Positions 52,569 to 63,857 of a DNA stretch of 64,000 nt are shown piece by piece. Position 1 is the first letter of the stretch. The number at the start of each line of letters is the position of its first letter. Origin of the DNA: Hyposmocoma kahamanoa (Eukaryota > Arthropoda > Insecta > Lepidoptera > Cosmopterigidae); contig NW_020653900.1 of assembly GCF_003589595.1 (NCBI RefSeq), positions 6,246,606-6,310,605 of the forward strand, written 5' to 3'. The position numbers were made by a program, and so were the translations under genes. The notes under the pieces are model-generated. The model was not told the origin of the DNA, ran no database searches, and was given only the letters and a program-made list of their open reading frames with translations.

Positions 52569-54340
52569 TTTAATATGCGAATGTTACATACATTTCTTAT
52601 TTCACTTTTGATACATCATGCATTTAAAGTTAAATTTATACAACAGCATTAACAACAATAACAATTTAATTATGAAAATAGGAAGCCAAAAACATTATCA
52701 AACATTACTTCAATTTTACACATTACATTATCAAGTAAAAAATCATCAATATTGTAGTAGCACGTGTAACTAAAAAATTACTTATGCAATTTCATTTCAT
52801 ATTCTCTACAATTTAATTGTTTTACAGCATTTTATTCTTTATGTTTCTAGGATATCTAGTTTTGACTAAATTAAACTTGTCTAGATTTTGTGTGACAAAA
52901 ACACAGGCCGTATAAATATACATCGATGGTAAAATGAATATCTTCAGTATTCTAAAGTAAGGTAACTTTCTCGCTGACTGACAACAAACATGGCCCTGAC
53001 ACATTTCTTCTGGGTGTTAAATAGTGGCAAACTATTATATTGCAGCAGTTCCCCAGACTACTGCTTTGGGCAAACATCGCTGTATCCCATGCATTCCATA
53101 TTCTTTATGTATTCCATATTCTTTATTCTCATTTATTTTCGTCTCTACATTAATATAGAGATCAAATTAATGACCTTGAACACCAAATAGTAGAAGACAG
53201 GACTAGTCTCACAATTGTTACATTTACTTAATATTCAAATAGATATCTACCAACAGTTTTATATAATTTGATATCATTATATGTATTTTTTCTACCGTAA
53301 CTAAACTTAAATAAAAAAAAAATGTTTCTTATTAACTAGTTAACAAACTCAGGTACCAAGGATTTTATATTATAAAATTCTTTCACATTATAATAGCTTT
53401 TATTTATTAGAAATTTAAAAACCTTGATATTTTTTACTTTCTGCAAGTTTGTTAAATTTATTTTTATTGACATAGTGATAATCTAGAATTACGGTAATAC
53501 CAATCTGTTTCTATTTCAAAATGCATGTATAGAATGTCTTTACGATTTTAATATAAGTCTTGATGATTAGTATATAGACTCAAGTCGAGTCAAGATTTTA
53601 TATTTCATAAAATGGGGTTTACAATCTGTTTGGCCTATATTTGTGAAGATTCTAATTAATTTCTTTTGTAAAGTGAAAAGATATCGCAATTTTGAGGCTA
53701 CATATGCGTGACAAAGAGTAATTCTTTGTGATGTAGTAATAATGGGTCGCTTTTTTTTTAAAAGGACCGCGTAAAGTTTTGTAATTTATGCGATTCTCCT
53801 TTTTATCATAAGCAGGTTTAAAGAGAAAGCGTCAACGCATCCTTAAAGAATGTGAAATTATGTTGTAGGCTTCGTGAACCTCGTATGGTATTTTAGGTCA
53901 TGTCATGACATTGATATCGGTTCTTTATGTTTCTAAGGGTTATCATTCATTTAAATTAAGAATAATAACTCTGCCCTCGGAAGAAAGAAAGGTATAAGCA
54001 GCAAATTCAATCTTCAGAGAAACAATGCGTTCAAAATGTGTAGATGATAAAAAGAATAGCTAAAATACATTTTTGACTTTCATTTTAATTAACAACGCCC
54101 CAATTTGGAATTTAACAGCAGAACGACGTTCGTATTAGCACCCAAATTATTTAATAAATTACCGTATGCTGTTATATAATTAAATTGTAGACAATTTAAA
54201 ATAAAATTGCATGATTTGTTCGTAAATGAATGCTAATACAATGTTGAAGATTATTACTTGATAATATAAAATGTAAAATTGAACTATTCTTATTATAATA
54301 TTTTTGACTTCCTATTTTTTGGTTAAATTCCAATTATTGT
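52569..54340. other. Unassigned AT-rich stretch, no gene seen
   Basis: A short 18-bp tandem, ATTCCATATTCTTTATGT-like, twice at about 53095-53130. Otherwise nothing recognised. Confidence 0.35.
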
Positions 54341-54450
54341 TTGTTTGTGAGTTTGGGTGTAATTTGTGGTCGTCTATGTGTGTGTCCATGGCACCCGCGA
54401 CACAGGGTTTCCCTAGTGCAGGGCTATGTTGGTTGTGAGCGTTTGAAGCG
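54341..54450 (+). repeat. Family A SINE tail half, copy 10
   Basis: GTGAGTTTGGGTGTAATTTG, TGTGTGTCCATGGCACCCGC, GACACAGGGTTTCCCTAGTG, CAGGGCTATGTTG. 5' truncated. Confidence 0.7.
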
Positions 54451-54635
54451 TTTTTTTGAGCGATTGTTTGTTTGTACTATTGTATTAATTTAACTTTAAA
54501 TGCGTTATGTAGAGTGCATTTAAAATGTGAAATAAGAATTGTGTAAAATATTTGCATGGCAAGTCTTTATAAAATGTACTATCTAATCTAATATACTATA
54601 ACTAAGATCTGCATTGTTAATTCCATTTTCGGATT

Positions 54636-54895
54636 TTTTTTTATGAAACCAAGTGACGTGAAGCCTGTCCGTGGCAGTTGGCGCGCCGCTCAGAGCTTCA
54701 AACCGCAAAGATCTGAGGGGCATTCCCACTGCTCCTGTGACCCTGAGATGTAAGTTCACAAGTTCCATGTGACTGTAATTTCACCAGTACCCTTACCCTT
54801 CACAATTAAAACGCAGTAATATTAACATTACTGCTTGACAGCAGAAATAGGTTAAGGTTGACGAAATTTTTCACAAGGAACTCTACAGCTTTTTT
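54636..54895 (-). repeat. Family B repeat, copy 20
   Basis: TATGAAACCAAGTGACGTGA, CGCAAAGATCTGAGGGGCAT, TTACCCTTCACAATTAAAAC, AACATTACTGCTTGACAGCA, TTTCACAAGGAACTCTACAG. Confidence 0.8.
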
Positions 54896-55131
54896 GTGAT
54901 CGAGTGAGAGAGAGAAAGATTGTTCCAGCCATATAAATATTAAATAAATAAATAAAAAAATTCTTAATTTTTCATTCTTTTGTGTTTGAATGTCTTTAAA
55001 TTACAAATTAATTGTAACATACAAATGTATGTGAAGTAATTAAAATAACACTTAAATTAAAACTAAAAATCTGCGTACAATATACAAAACAGTGTAGTCC
55101 AAAAGTCAATAAAGTCACCATCAGTAAGCTA
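54896..55131. other. Unassigned stretch
   Basis: Nothing recognised. Confidence 0.3.
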
Positions 55132-55284
55132 AAGGGGTCTACAGACCAAACCCGCCGACCCGGGCGGGATGGTGTCGGCTGCCTTGTTTCTAGAATCATG
55201 TCGTAGGATTAGATTACAAATAAGGCCGCCGATACCAAGCCGGGCTGTGTCGCCGGGTCGGCGGGTTTGGTCTGTAGACCCCTT
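55132..55284. mobile_element. GC-rich foldback MITE with perfect 32-bp terminal inverted repeats
   Basis: AAGGGGTCTACAGACCAAAC + CCGCCGACCCGG (55132-55163) is exactly inverted at 55253-55284. The pairing continues imperfectly inward (GGTGTCGGCTGCCTTGTTT against AAATAAGGCCGCCGATACC), so most of the 153 bp folds on itself. The G+C content is far above the flanks. Confidence 0.8.
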
Positions 55285-55394
55285 AGTAACAGCCCAAGCA
55301 CAATTACCGTAGGGTAAGTAATTGAGGAGTTGGGTAATCTGCAGGCTGTTCCGGTTGCTCAGAACAAGGTTGCTATATTATTGTGTTCTGGTCT

Positions 55395-55566
55395 GTGTTC
55401 CGGTTTTGAAGGGTAAGGGTGAAATTATAAGCACATGGAACTGGTCAACTTATGTCTCAGGGTGACGCAGCGGGAGTGTCCCTCAAATATTTGAGTGGCG
55501 CTGCAACTACTATAGACAGCTTACTATCAGGCAACCGACTTGTTCGTCTCGTTACAAAAAAAAACC
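55395..55566 (+). repeat. Family B repeat, copy 21 (5' truncated)
   Basis: TGTGTTCCGGTTTTGAAGGG, GGTCAACTTATGTCTCAGGG, TGACGCAGCGGGAGTGTCCC, CGACTTGTTCGTCTCGTTAC, then an A run. Confidence 0.75.
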
Positions 55567-55834
55567 CAACATCGGTCATAATCTGTAGCAAATACGAATC
55601 AATTATGCGAAACTTTCGTATATAAAAATTATGTATTAAGTAGAATCTATAATGACGTCACTGTATCTAAAACCGCAAAATAATCTGAAAGTAAAAGTCG
55701 ACCCCTTAAAGTTTGCTAATTAGCATGGCGAGTCACGTTGTAAGGCGTGTTCTGAGATCGAGGACAACATCACGTTCAAGTACAGGAATATAATCATGCT
55801 GAATCTATTTTTTAACCTTTGCATTTCAAATGCT

Positions 55835-56330
55835 TCATTTTCTAAACGACTTCAAACAAATATTTCTTTCGTATGTACGTTACGCGGCTACTCCTAACGT
55901 TTGTGGTCCCATTCAATTTTGGAGAAAATATCCCACCTTTAAGGGTAGCAAATTAGGAGATGAATCTACTAAACCAGTCTACTAAATCACTAAACCAGTG
56001 GCAGCTGGTGAAGCAATAATGTGAGAATTACTGCGTTCCGATATGGAAGGGTAAGGGTGCCGGTGAAATTACAGGCACATGGGACTTGTCTACTTATGTC
56101 TCAGGGTGACGGGTGCGGTGGCAGTGCCCTTCAGATCTTTGCGATTTAAAGCTCTGAGTGGCACTGGAACTGTTGTGAACAGACGTGTAGCTTACCACCA
56201 GGTAAACGACTTGTTCGCCCCGTCAGTTGATATTATAAAAAAACAAAAAACTTTCCGTTAACCGATTGCAATAAAACTTGGCAAACAGATGTAATTCCAC
56301 TAACTTATTATCAAAATAAAAAAATCCATG
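55835..56330 (+). mobile_element. Family C element, copy 13, split by family B
   Basis: Left 55835-55975 (AAACGACTTCAAACAAATAT, GTATGTACGTTACGCGGCTA, TTAAGGGTAGCAAATTAGGA) and right 56255-56330 (TTCCGTTAACCGATTGCAAT, AAAACTTGGCAAACAGATGT, AATTCCACTAACTT). Confidence 0.7.
56006..56250 (+). repeat. Family B repeat, copy 22, inserted in family C
   Basis: TGGTGAAGCAATAATGTGAG, GGGTGCCGGTGAAATTACAG, TGACGGGTGCGGTGGCAGTG, CGACTTGTTCGCCCCGTCAG, TTGATATTATAAAAAAAC. The insert interrupts the C element where GGGATGAATCC meets CCGG. Confidence 0.75.
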
Positions 56331-56630
56331 TTGTTTATAGAGATGGGGCAGTGCGTCATGTATGTTTATCAAACCGCACGTTAATGGTTTGCCATAATGC
56401 GGAAAAATGGTTGCGTTTATGGCTCGTATGACAAAATGTCATAACGTCATCCTGAAAATAATTGCAAGCAGGTTTGGTTGTTAAATCTAAATATATTGGC
56501 TAGGGAAAATCAAACCTGTGTTGATGTATATATTAAATAATTAGTTTTATTGTATTAGTCTTATTTTAACGATATTTTATTTGTACATGACATATCTATT
56601 ATTGATAAAAAGAACATGAACCAGTAACTG
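56331..56630. other. Unassigned stretch
   Basis: Nothing recognised. Confidence 0.3.
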
Positions 56631-56705
56631 TTGCTTCACCGTGGCTACTTCTTTTACCAACTATGCTTTAGGTCGAGTCAGCAGGTCTTATGAAATTCTC
56701 TTTGT
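56631..56705 (-). repeat. Family F SINE head, copy 3
   Basis: GTAACTGTTGCTTCACCGTG, GCTACTTCTTTTACCAACTA, GGTCGAGTCAGCAGGTC; degraded relative to 56955. Confidence 0.5.
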
Positions 56706-56954
56706 TAATTTGTATTAATTAAAAAACATCACAAAAAGAATACTTATTAATCTACACATGGCGGAACAACAAAAATCTGAGTAGGTTTATACGTGCACCG
56801 CACATAGGCCGTAATATAGTCCGTACAAAAAAAAAAAACAAGTAAACAAATAACGCCTTCGGAATAATGTGATTGCTATAGACCTTTGTATTGGTTTAAA
56901 CAGCTTCTACTATACAAAGATACTTTTACAATATAGAAAGATACAAAAACCGAA

Positions 56955-57075
56955 CAAACACAACGAAAAAATCCATCGATCTGACTGGGCTCGAACAAGC
57001 GACTGTTGCCTTAACGTGGCTACCTTTGTGCCAATTGTGCGTCGGATCGATCTTGTACCTAGATCTTATCTTACG
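56955..57075 (-). repeat. Family F SINE head, copy 4
   Basis: ATCGATCTGACTGGGCTCGA, CGACTGTTGCCTTAACGTGG, CTACCTTTGTGCCAATTGTG. Same order as 4800 and (inverted) 29947. Confidence 0.6.
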
Positions 57076-58746
57076 AATTTTTCCATGTGCTCACTTGTTT
57101 ACTTTAGCGTTAGTTTGTATAACAGTACTTACTGACGTACTTTAAATTAAAATGTTTCACTAACATATTATTATGATATGGGTCTATGATTCCTGAAAAC
57201 AAAAAAAATATATTCTATTCAATGAGAAAACGTCAAAAGATGTGAAGATGCTATTAGAATTCAACTTGAAATAAATGAATTGTACTTTTATGTTTTAGTC
57301 GGTCGATATGTTGATTTAAATGAATGATGTCGGTTTTTAACTTAAGTGCTTTAGTCTACCTGCCTTAGTTGTGGTAAGAGCTTTTTGACCTGGTTAGTTC
57401 TATAATATGTAGTAGATGTGATGAGATCGAAAGACGTTAGAAAAATAAAGAAGCATAGTCAGCTTAGCAAAATCAGTAAATGGGAAGACTGGGTCACGGA
57501 AAGATATTTAAGAAAGCTGAAATTTGTCAATTTTAGATTCGTGAATAAGTATCCATGTTCATTTTAGAAATTTAAGGAATTGAGATCTGATCCATAAATG
57601 AAGTAACAAGTACGCATATGGGTAAGTTCCATCATACTTTGTGGTTCTTATAGCAAATTTCGAAGAAAAGTGAGTAAATGAGCACCCAACAAATCGGTTG
57701 TAAAGTAGGCAAATGGTCTGGGAAGCAGTTAAGTTACGGAAAATCTCGCGGTCGACCACAGCTTAGATTAACTGATGCTTCAGATGTGCTGCTGAAACGA
57801 GCTATCCAATTTTGTATGGTAATGTACTAATTTACCGTTTAACTGCTATCTATAAGGATCATAAAATTTAAGATGTTGGTGAAACCAATTTTATGACTAT
57901 ACTTCTTCACTGTGACAACAAAATACCGCCGTAATTACTCGTGAATAAGAACCATCCACTTTTCTACAACCCTATTAATTATTTCAACCGACCGAATAAT
58001 TTTAGAGATACGTACTAACTCATTGTTGTCCAAATTTTGCAAAGTCGTAAGGGACGCGCTAGACAGAAATCGATGGAGGCAGATCATCCTCTTTGAAAGT
58101 GGCACGAAGTTGACCATGATCCTCAGGCATGAGGGAACGATTAGGGAGAAAGAGAGATACTTGCTTGGAGCTATACACGATGTGAATTTTTTGAGTTCCA
58201 AGAATTTTATAAGTTTGTATCATTGTCTTAGTGGTCACTTCTCGTCTTAGGACAAGACAGTATATGAACGTGTCTTTGGTTGCTTGCCAAGATTTATTCA
58301 AGGGACTGATTAAATCCTGGCTACGCCCATGGATTGGAGCTTCATAACAATCACCAAACTGCTACCTGTGGTTGAGGATGGCTGTTGTGGTTTTTAAATT
58401 ACTGTAATGGTGTTAAGTCAGTGCTATATTATCTAATATCGTAACCAATACCAGATTACATCAAGATTTCAGAAATATAGCAAAACGGCTTACACGTCGC
58501 CCAGATAGCCGGCGAGTCAATATTTGAAGATTTAAATTTGGAAACACCAAGAACCAGAAAAGGTAATCACAATACTTTTTATGTCTTTATCTTTAGGGAA
58601 AGATCACAGGACCAGTTAGTAATTTCCGAGATATTGACACCCAAAGTTTTATTGTCACCAAAAAATATATACCAATTAAGCTGATTTGGTTTTTTTGACA
58701 GTAAAACTGAAACTAAACAAGGTATTAAAATTAGAGGGAGTTGTAG
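57076..58746. other. Unassigned stretch
   Basis: No gene recognised. A plus-strand frame at 58023-58160 reads DALDRNRWRQIILFESGTKL, a DR.RWR phrase that occurs near the end of some LINE reverse transcriptases, but the match is too short to call. Confidence 0.35.
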
Positions 58747-59078
58747 ATCTCGTTTGGCTCTTATATTGGCTTGTTAGGAAATGAGGAGGCGGACCTTTTA
58801 GCCATTGCGGCTGCTGCAGATGGGCCCGTGGTTGACAATGTGCCTGATTTCTATGAAGTGGTCGTAGTCTATAACAGCGAGTTCCATTTTCGTTGGAAGG
58901 AGTATTTCGATATGAGGACCCGGGAAAAGGGAATCGGTACAAGACCATACAAGGTGAGCCTCCACGTATTCCTTGGTCTGACCACATAAAATTAAACAGG
59001 GGTCAAATAGTCATCGCGCATAGGCTGCGATCCGGATCGCAGCCTATGCGCGCTATGGGACATGTTCCATTAAACTAA
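58747..59078 (+). pseudogene. LINE ORF2 fragment: RNase H end and C-terminal region, frameshifted
   Basis: Frame one (58747 to about 58920) gives FGSYIGLLGNEEADLLAIAA and then HFRWKEYFDM. GxxxGLxGNExADxLAxxA is the last catalytic block of the RNase H domain of I-group LINEs, with the final active-site Asp in GNEEAD kept and the usual His (GH.GI) changed to Tyr. Frame two (58920-59078) gives GKGNRYKTIQGEPPRIPWSD, IKLNRGQIVIAHRLRSGSQP, the normal continuation (PW...L.R..I....RLRSGH). A frameshift therefore lies at about 58900-58930. The RLRSG codons run into a 38-bp perfect palindrome (59015-59052) that destroys the downstream text. The rest of the element is absent. Confidence 0.65.
59015..59052. 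repeat. Perfect 38-bp palindrome without spacer
   Basis: CGCGCATAGGCTGCGATCC (59015-59033) is followed immediately by its exact reverse complement (59034-59052). It lies inside the LINE fragment. Confidence 0.9.
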
Positions 59079-61404
59079 CGTTTGTATTCGATGCGAAGGG
59101 CGAATGAAGGTTTTGTCAGAGCGAACATTGGTGCCACGAAGATTTTGTATATATGTTTGATTAAGTAGTATTTTGATTTATCTGTCTGGATTTATATTAA
59201 GTGTTTTCTTAATATATCGTTTTTATAATGGACCCGACATACAACATAATGATCAAAGCCCCTAAATAAATAAAGAGTTAAGAAAAGATCTCATTTCGCT
59301 AATTTCAGATATGTTAATAATTCAATTTAGCTAGAAAATGTTGTGATAAGGAGGTTGTAGTCTATTGAATATATTAATTTTATTTGGATTTAATATTCTG
59401 TTTACGCCAATGTGAAAATCTTCGTTCTAAGTTTCTATCTCACAAAGATCTAAGCTATATACCTATATGGTATTGAAGACTAAAGTAGGGCCTAAGATCG
59501 TGCTCTGAAGAACTCCTAAGTTTAACATTGAGTTACCAAGTAAATAATTTACCAAGTTCTGTATTACTTGAATGAAACGTCCTGTGTAATGAACACCCGG
59601 TTTTTGGGCCAACTTAGTACACTCTCGTCCACATTTTCATGTAGGACAACTTAAGCTTCATTCTAAAAAATAATGTAAAAGAACGATCCGATAGTATATT
59701 CGATATATAATGTAGCTATTGTTAGTGCCGTTAGTGATAAATGACAATATTATCTTATTACATATTGGAAACAAAGTTAAGATTATTAAAATAACATTGT
59801 CGTCTTCAATCTCTCCTAGTTTTATTTTACGATTCGTGACAAGAATCTTAATGCTTTCGTTAATACCACGGCAACCTACATACTCGTGATAAACGTTTAG
59901 AATAATAATGATATATTAATACAATACTATATACTGTTATCTCGCACAACGGAGCATAAATAAACAATAAAATAGAAAAGAAAACATAATACAAAACAAA
60001 CTAAAAAAACAACTATGTAACAAAAATCAGCAAAAGATTAGAAAAATAATTACCTTAATTGTAGTAAAAATGTATCCATAACGGCCACCAAAATCACTGA
60101 TTAAAGTTTTGTTTACGTTCGAATTAGGTTAACGGAAAGAGGTCAAAAGAAAGGCGTCTGCTGTATACGTGCGGTGCGCGAGCGTTCGGACGGCTTACTA
60201 GTTTGGAACTTTAGTGTTGGATTCTGCGAGTGTGAGGAGGAGAGAGGTTTCTAGTCTCTTTCACGCCTTGAAGAAAGGATGGACAGTAAATTTATCGATA
60301 GGATGCTATTGAATAATGACTTAGTAGAACAGTGAATAGAATTTGTCATTTAAATTTGAGCTCAATCGATGCAGGTTTCTTGTGGCACAATTTCCACACG
60401 AATATTGGTGTCAAAAACCCATGTCTCACCATTTCAGGGTTGAAAAGTAACTTAACTTAAAGAACCAGTATGTTATGAACGACCAAATATTAAAAAGAAT
60501 AAACTCTACGTATTTATCATTCAAGAATTATTGTGGGTGAGCAAATAGAAACGGCTGATATTGATCATATTGTATTACAAAGATCAATGAAAAATGTTAG
60601 AACACCCATAAGTTAAAAAAACGCAATTTTTTATCGATGTCGAAATCCACATTTTTCCCATCACTACGTGCCAAACCATGTTCAAGAGCAAGGTGAAGAG
60701 ATCTGGGTCTTTGACCATGTGCAGTGGACGATGACAACGACCGGTTAAACTGCGCGCTTAACTGTTGTTTAACTATGGTTAAAATGTAGAGATAAAGGCT
60801 CGTCAAACGAATGAGCTTTTTTGTTACGTTTTATGTTGACTAAAGTAAAATACGTTTGTTAGTATTGTGCTATGAAATAGATATTTGAACAACACATGGC
60901 GCATGATAATCTCAATATAATTATATTCTGAAATGTGAGCGATGGCTTCACGTGTGGTTTCGCTTAGAAAAGCAAATTAACTCAAATTTCGGAACACCAC
61001 TTTTCTAATTTTGATTCAGTACAAGTTGTAATGAAATGCATACTTTTTAATTTTAAAAAAATCAGTTGCTTATAACACACGTAATTGCATCTACAATTTT
61101 TGGTTTTGTGTTTTCTAGAGAGCTTAATACTTGTTATTCGAGGACATTTTTCAACGACATCAAACATGCAGCTTGATTTTGATTGCCTTTCCCGATCGGA
61201 AACTGCGTCTCTTGCGTGTCGAGCCGCATAATTGCGATTCACAACTGGCCGATCGGAAAATTTTGACATATCAAATCAGAACTATAGTTGATTTAACTCA
61301 CACATTAGAAATATATAGTAGGAATCAGGTTCATTTTCTCGGTCGGAAACCCATCTGATTTCGAGACTACCCGATCGGTTCGATTCCTATTTGAATCAAA
61401 ATCA
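59079..61404. other. Unassigned stretch, no gene called
   Basis: A slightly GC-richer patch at about 60165-60260 (TACGTGCGGTGCGCGAGCGT) is followed by a short frame MDSKFIDRMLLNNDLVEQ and stop; it could be a 5' UTR but lacks support. Nothing else recognised. Confidence 0.3.
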
Positions 61405-61562
61405 GCATGAAGGAGGAGGTTCTCAATTGGACTGTATTTTTTGTGTTTATTATACGATTACTCGGACAATTGTAAACCGGTTTCGATAATTCTTTTTTTT
61501 TTGTTGGAAAGGCCATTTCAAGTCAGTAGTCCCATTACAATTTCAAGAAAATATTCCACTTC

Positions 61563-61915
61563 TTAGGGCGCGTTCGCATTATGTCGTTTTAACCGATAGT
61601 TAATCAGTTCAAAGTGTTGTGGATTGTATATTTAAATGAAGTTGTTTACACATAGAACAACACGATTAACTGTCGTTAACGAGTTTTTTGACGTTACGAC
61701 GACAGACTGTTGTGACAATGGGAAGAGCTAGAACGACGATAAAAATGTGACGACAGTTTGTCGTGTGAACGACAAGGCGGCTGCCGTGAACCGATAAATT
61801 GTCGTCACGATCTAGTGGGAACGGCTGGACACGACAGTCGTTCAACGATAATAAACGTCCACGACACAGTCACGACAGATAGTCGTGATATGGGAACAGG
61901 CTACAGTCGCCCAAC
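61563..61915. mobile_element. Family J MITE, partial copy (right end lost)
   Basis: CTTAGGGCGCGTTCGCATTA start, then collinear with 42408-42832 through GAACAACACGATTAACTGTC, AACGACAAGGCGGCTGCCGT, CACGACAGATAGTCGTGATA, stopping at GGGAACAGGCTACAGTCG. The right terminal repeat is missing. Confidence 0.7.
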
Positions 61916-62014
61916 GTTAAATAAATAAAATTTCACGAAAAAATTTAACGAAATAGTTAATAGCGACATCTCTAGCCAGGGCTGGTAGCTGTAAAATTAC
62001 CTAATTGGGTGACG

Positions 62015-62226
62015 AAAAACTTTCGCAGATTTCTAATAGAGCGCTACGGCTGAAAAGTCGTCGAAAATCAAATACAAGGATCCGACAACAAGTACATAGA
62101 AAAAATCCGTGGCTTAGTTGGCACAGCATCTGGCACGGAAGACGTCGGTTCGAATCCGGCTGGATGGAAGGAAATTTTCCTAAGTGTTCGATCTTTGTAT
62201 TAATAGTTATGATAAATTAAACGTTA
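62015..62226 (+). repeat. Family G tRNA-derived SINE, copy 2
   Basis: AAAATCCGTGGCTTAGTTGG (box A), CACAGCATCTGGCACGGAAG, ACGTCGGTTCGAATCCGGCT (box B), GGATGGAAGGAAATTTTCCT, AGTGTTCGATCTTTGTATTA. Compare 19330-19445. Confidence 0.65.
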
Positions 62227-62345
62227 CTAAGTTAAGGGTGGCAAATTTGGGAACGAATCTGGTATATTGTATTTCATTCACTTTCCGCTAATTGATTTCA
62301 TTAGAACTTGCCAAATAGATAAAACAAACACAGCGAAAGTCGATA

Positions 62346-62854
62346 AGCAACTCAAAAGTTTGCTTGGTTGGTTTTTTAATAAAAAAGTTGTAATTATTTA
62401 CAGTAATGTGTCGCAAGCCCATTTCTAAAATTATTATATAAATAAACGAAAAAATATTAATTCTAGTGTACAATAGCATAATATCGAGATATTTATACAT
62501 GACAACTAACCAACGGATAACACTAGTTACTGTAGATTAATTTTATTGCAACTGGGCCTTTCGAAAGCGACAGCTTCCCTGCGCACGGGCACCTGTGGTC
62601 ATAATCATTAATTGAATGACAATATCACGATAATTCGTAGCTATTGACCCAGACTAATTTGGAGGTTAAACGACTGTAGCTTTTGATGATTTATATAGAA
62701 ATTATTTTGTTTAGTTCCGGATTTCGTTTGGGTTTGACCAAAAGAATGTCAACAAATGTTGTGACGCGAACTGCATTTAGATTATTTGGATGCAGTTGAT
62801 GTTATATTCAAAGGTAATAAATATTTAAAATATTAAATATAAAAAGGTAAAAAC
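62346..62854. other. Unassigned stretch
   Basis: Nothing recognised. Confidence 0.35.
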
Positions 62855-62977
62855 AATAAGGGATTTAGAATGTTGATGGCGTTGCCTCGCTTTTGCAGTG
62901 CGTCTACCATGTTTGTAGAGGCGCGGGTTGATGGTTTCAATGCCATGTTATCCGCAAAAAAAAACCATTGCAGGTAG
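62855..62977 (+). pseudogene. LINE ORF2 C-terminal fragment (relic 2 of a pair)
   Basis: The frame reads NKGFRMLMALPRFCSASTMF, VEARVDGFNAML, then SAKKNHCR and a stop at about 62975. It is the same peptide phrase as at 33283-33655 (LPRFCSASTMFVEAR.D.F) with different flanks, so it is an independent copy. Only about 30 residues remain, and no 3' UTR match to relic 1 was seen. Confidence 0.55.
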
Positions 62978-63363
62978 CATGAACATCACTTTATTATCTA
63001 CTTATCGATCGAATTATCGATTAGGACATCGAATAGTCTCACATGAATCTATTAGATCGAAATGCGATCAAGAGAGTAGCCAGCCACTTTTCATGTTAAT
63101 TTTGTGTAAGTTTTTATACTATTTATTAGTATTACCACTAACCTACAGTCACTAACTTTTTTTCTACTCCTGTACTTTAATCTGTCAATTATCATATCAC
63201 AAACCACATCACAAAGGCACTCTTTTTAGTTTTCACTATAATCCTATGGAACTATACAAGCACAGAACTATAGTGAGTTTTAAAAAGGAATGTTATATTT
63301 TTGCTAATTAAAAGCCTCCTTAAACGTGACACGTGTTTTCCTGAACAGAATAAAGCGCAGGCC
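62978..63363. other. Unassigned stretch
   Basis: Nothing recognised. Confidence 0.3.
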
Positions 63364-63611
63364 ATACCGCGAACGAAGCTAGCTAAGTTAGCTTAGCTCA
63401 CGTAGTTGCATGCAAAGCTAAGCTAAAAAATACGTAGTAGTGATTATAAATATGTGTGGGGGTTAAGGGTGACAGAAGGGCGACATATTTTATATAGCTA
63501 TGGTTGGATTAGTTTAGTGAGCTCGGTTAGCTCAGTTCGCGGTGTAAACCGAAGTACGAAAAGATCCCCGGCTACGTGAGCTAAGTTAGCTTAGCTTAGT
63601 TCGCGGTGTAT
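63364..63611. mobile_element. MITE with AGCTAA-iterated terminal inverted repeats
   Basis: Left ATACCGCGAACGAAGCTAGC, TAAGTTAGCTTAGCTCACGT + AG; right, inverted, ATACACCGCGAACTAAGCTA, AGCTAACTTAGCTCACGTAG. A third partial terminus (GGTTAGCTCAGTTCGCGGTG) lies inside at about 63525-63544. 248 bp, non-coding; no clear target duplication. Confidence 0.7.
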
Positions 63612-63857
63612 TGTATTTTGTAAATACACTAACACCATTGGACCTTAAAATAATCATAATAATAAAATAATCATAAATTAAACATAATATCGGTAGAGGA
63701 CGATTTTTTGCAAAATGCGAGAAAACTTAAATCTGTTGAGTTCGTTGCTCTCCGACAGCGCACTGGCAACGAAAAATCCGAGAGTAATGATTGATACTAT
63801 GAACTTGCAATCTGAAAAGTGTTACACGACGAAACGTATTACATTTGATTGAAACGA

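Larger units (their letters stand above)
61405..62345 (+). mobile_element. Family C element, copy 14, split by a J/G composite insertion
   Basis: Left 61405-61562 (GAAGGAGGAGGTTCTCAATT, TTTTTGTTGGAAAGGCC, TTCAAGAAAATATTCCACTT) and right 62229-62345 (GTTAAGGGTGGCAAATTTGG, CACTTTCCGCTAATTGATTT, AACTTGCCAAATAGAT) are collinear with family C. Confidence 0.7.

Noticed and set aside
58676..58987. 103-codon minus-strand frame, proline- and arginine-rich
   Set aside because: Antisense shadow of the LINE RNase H fragment.
62005..62220. 71-codon frame MGDEKLSQISNRALRL...
   Set aside because: Overlaps the family G SINE, including its tRNA-like head.
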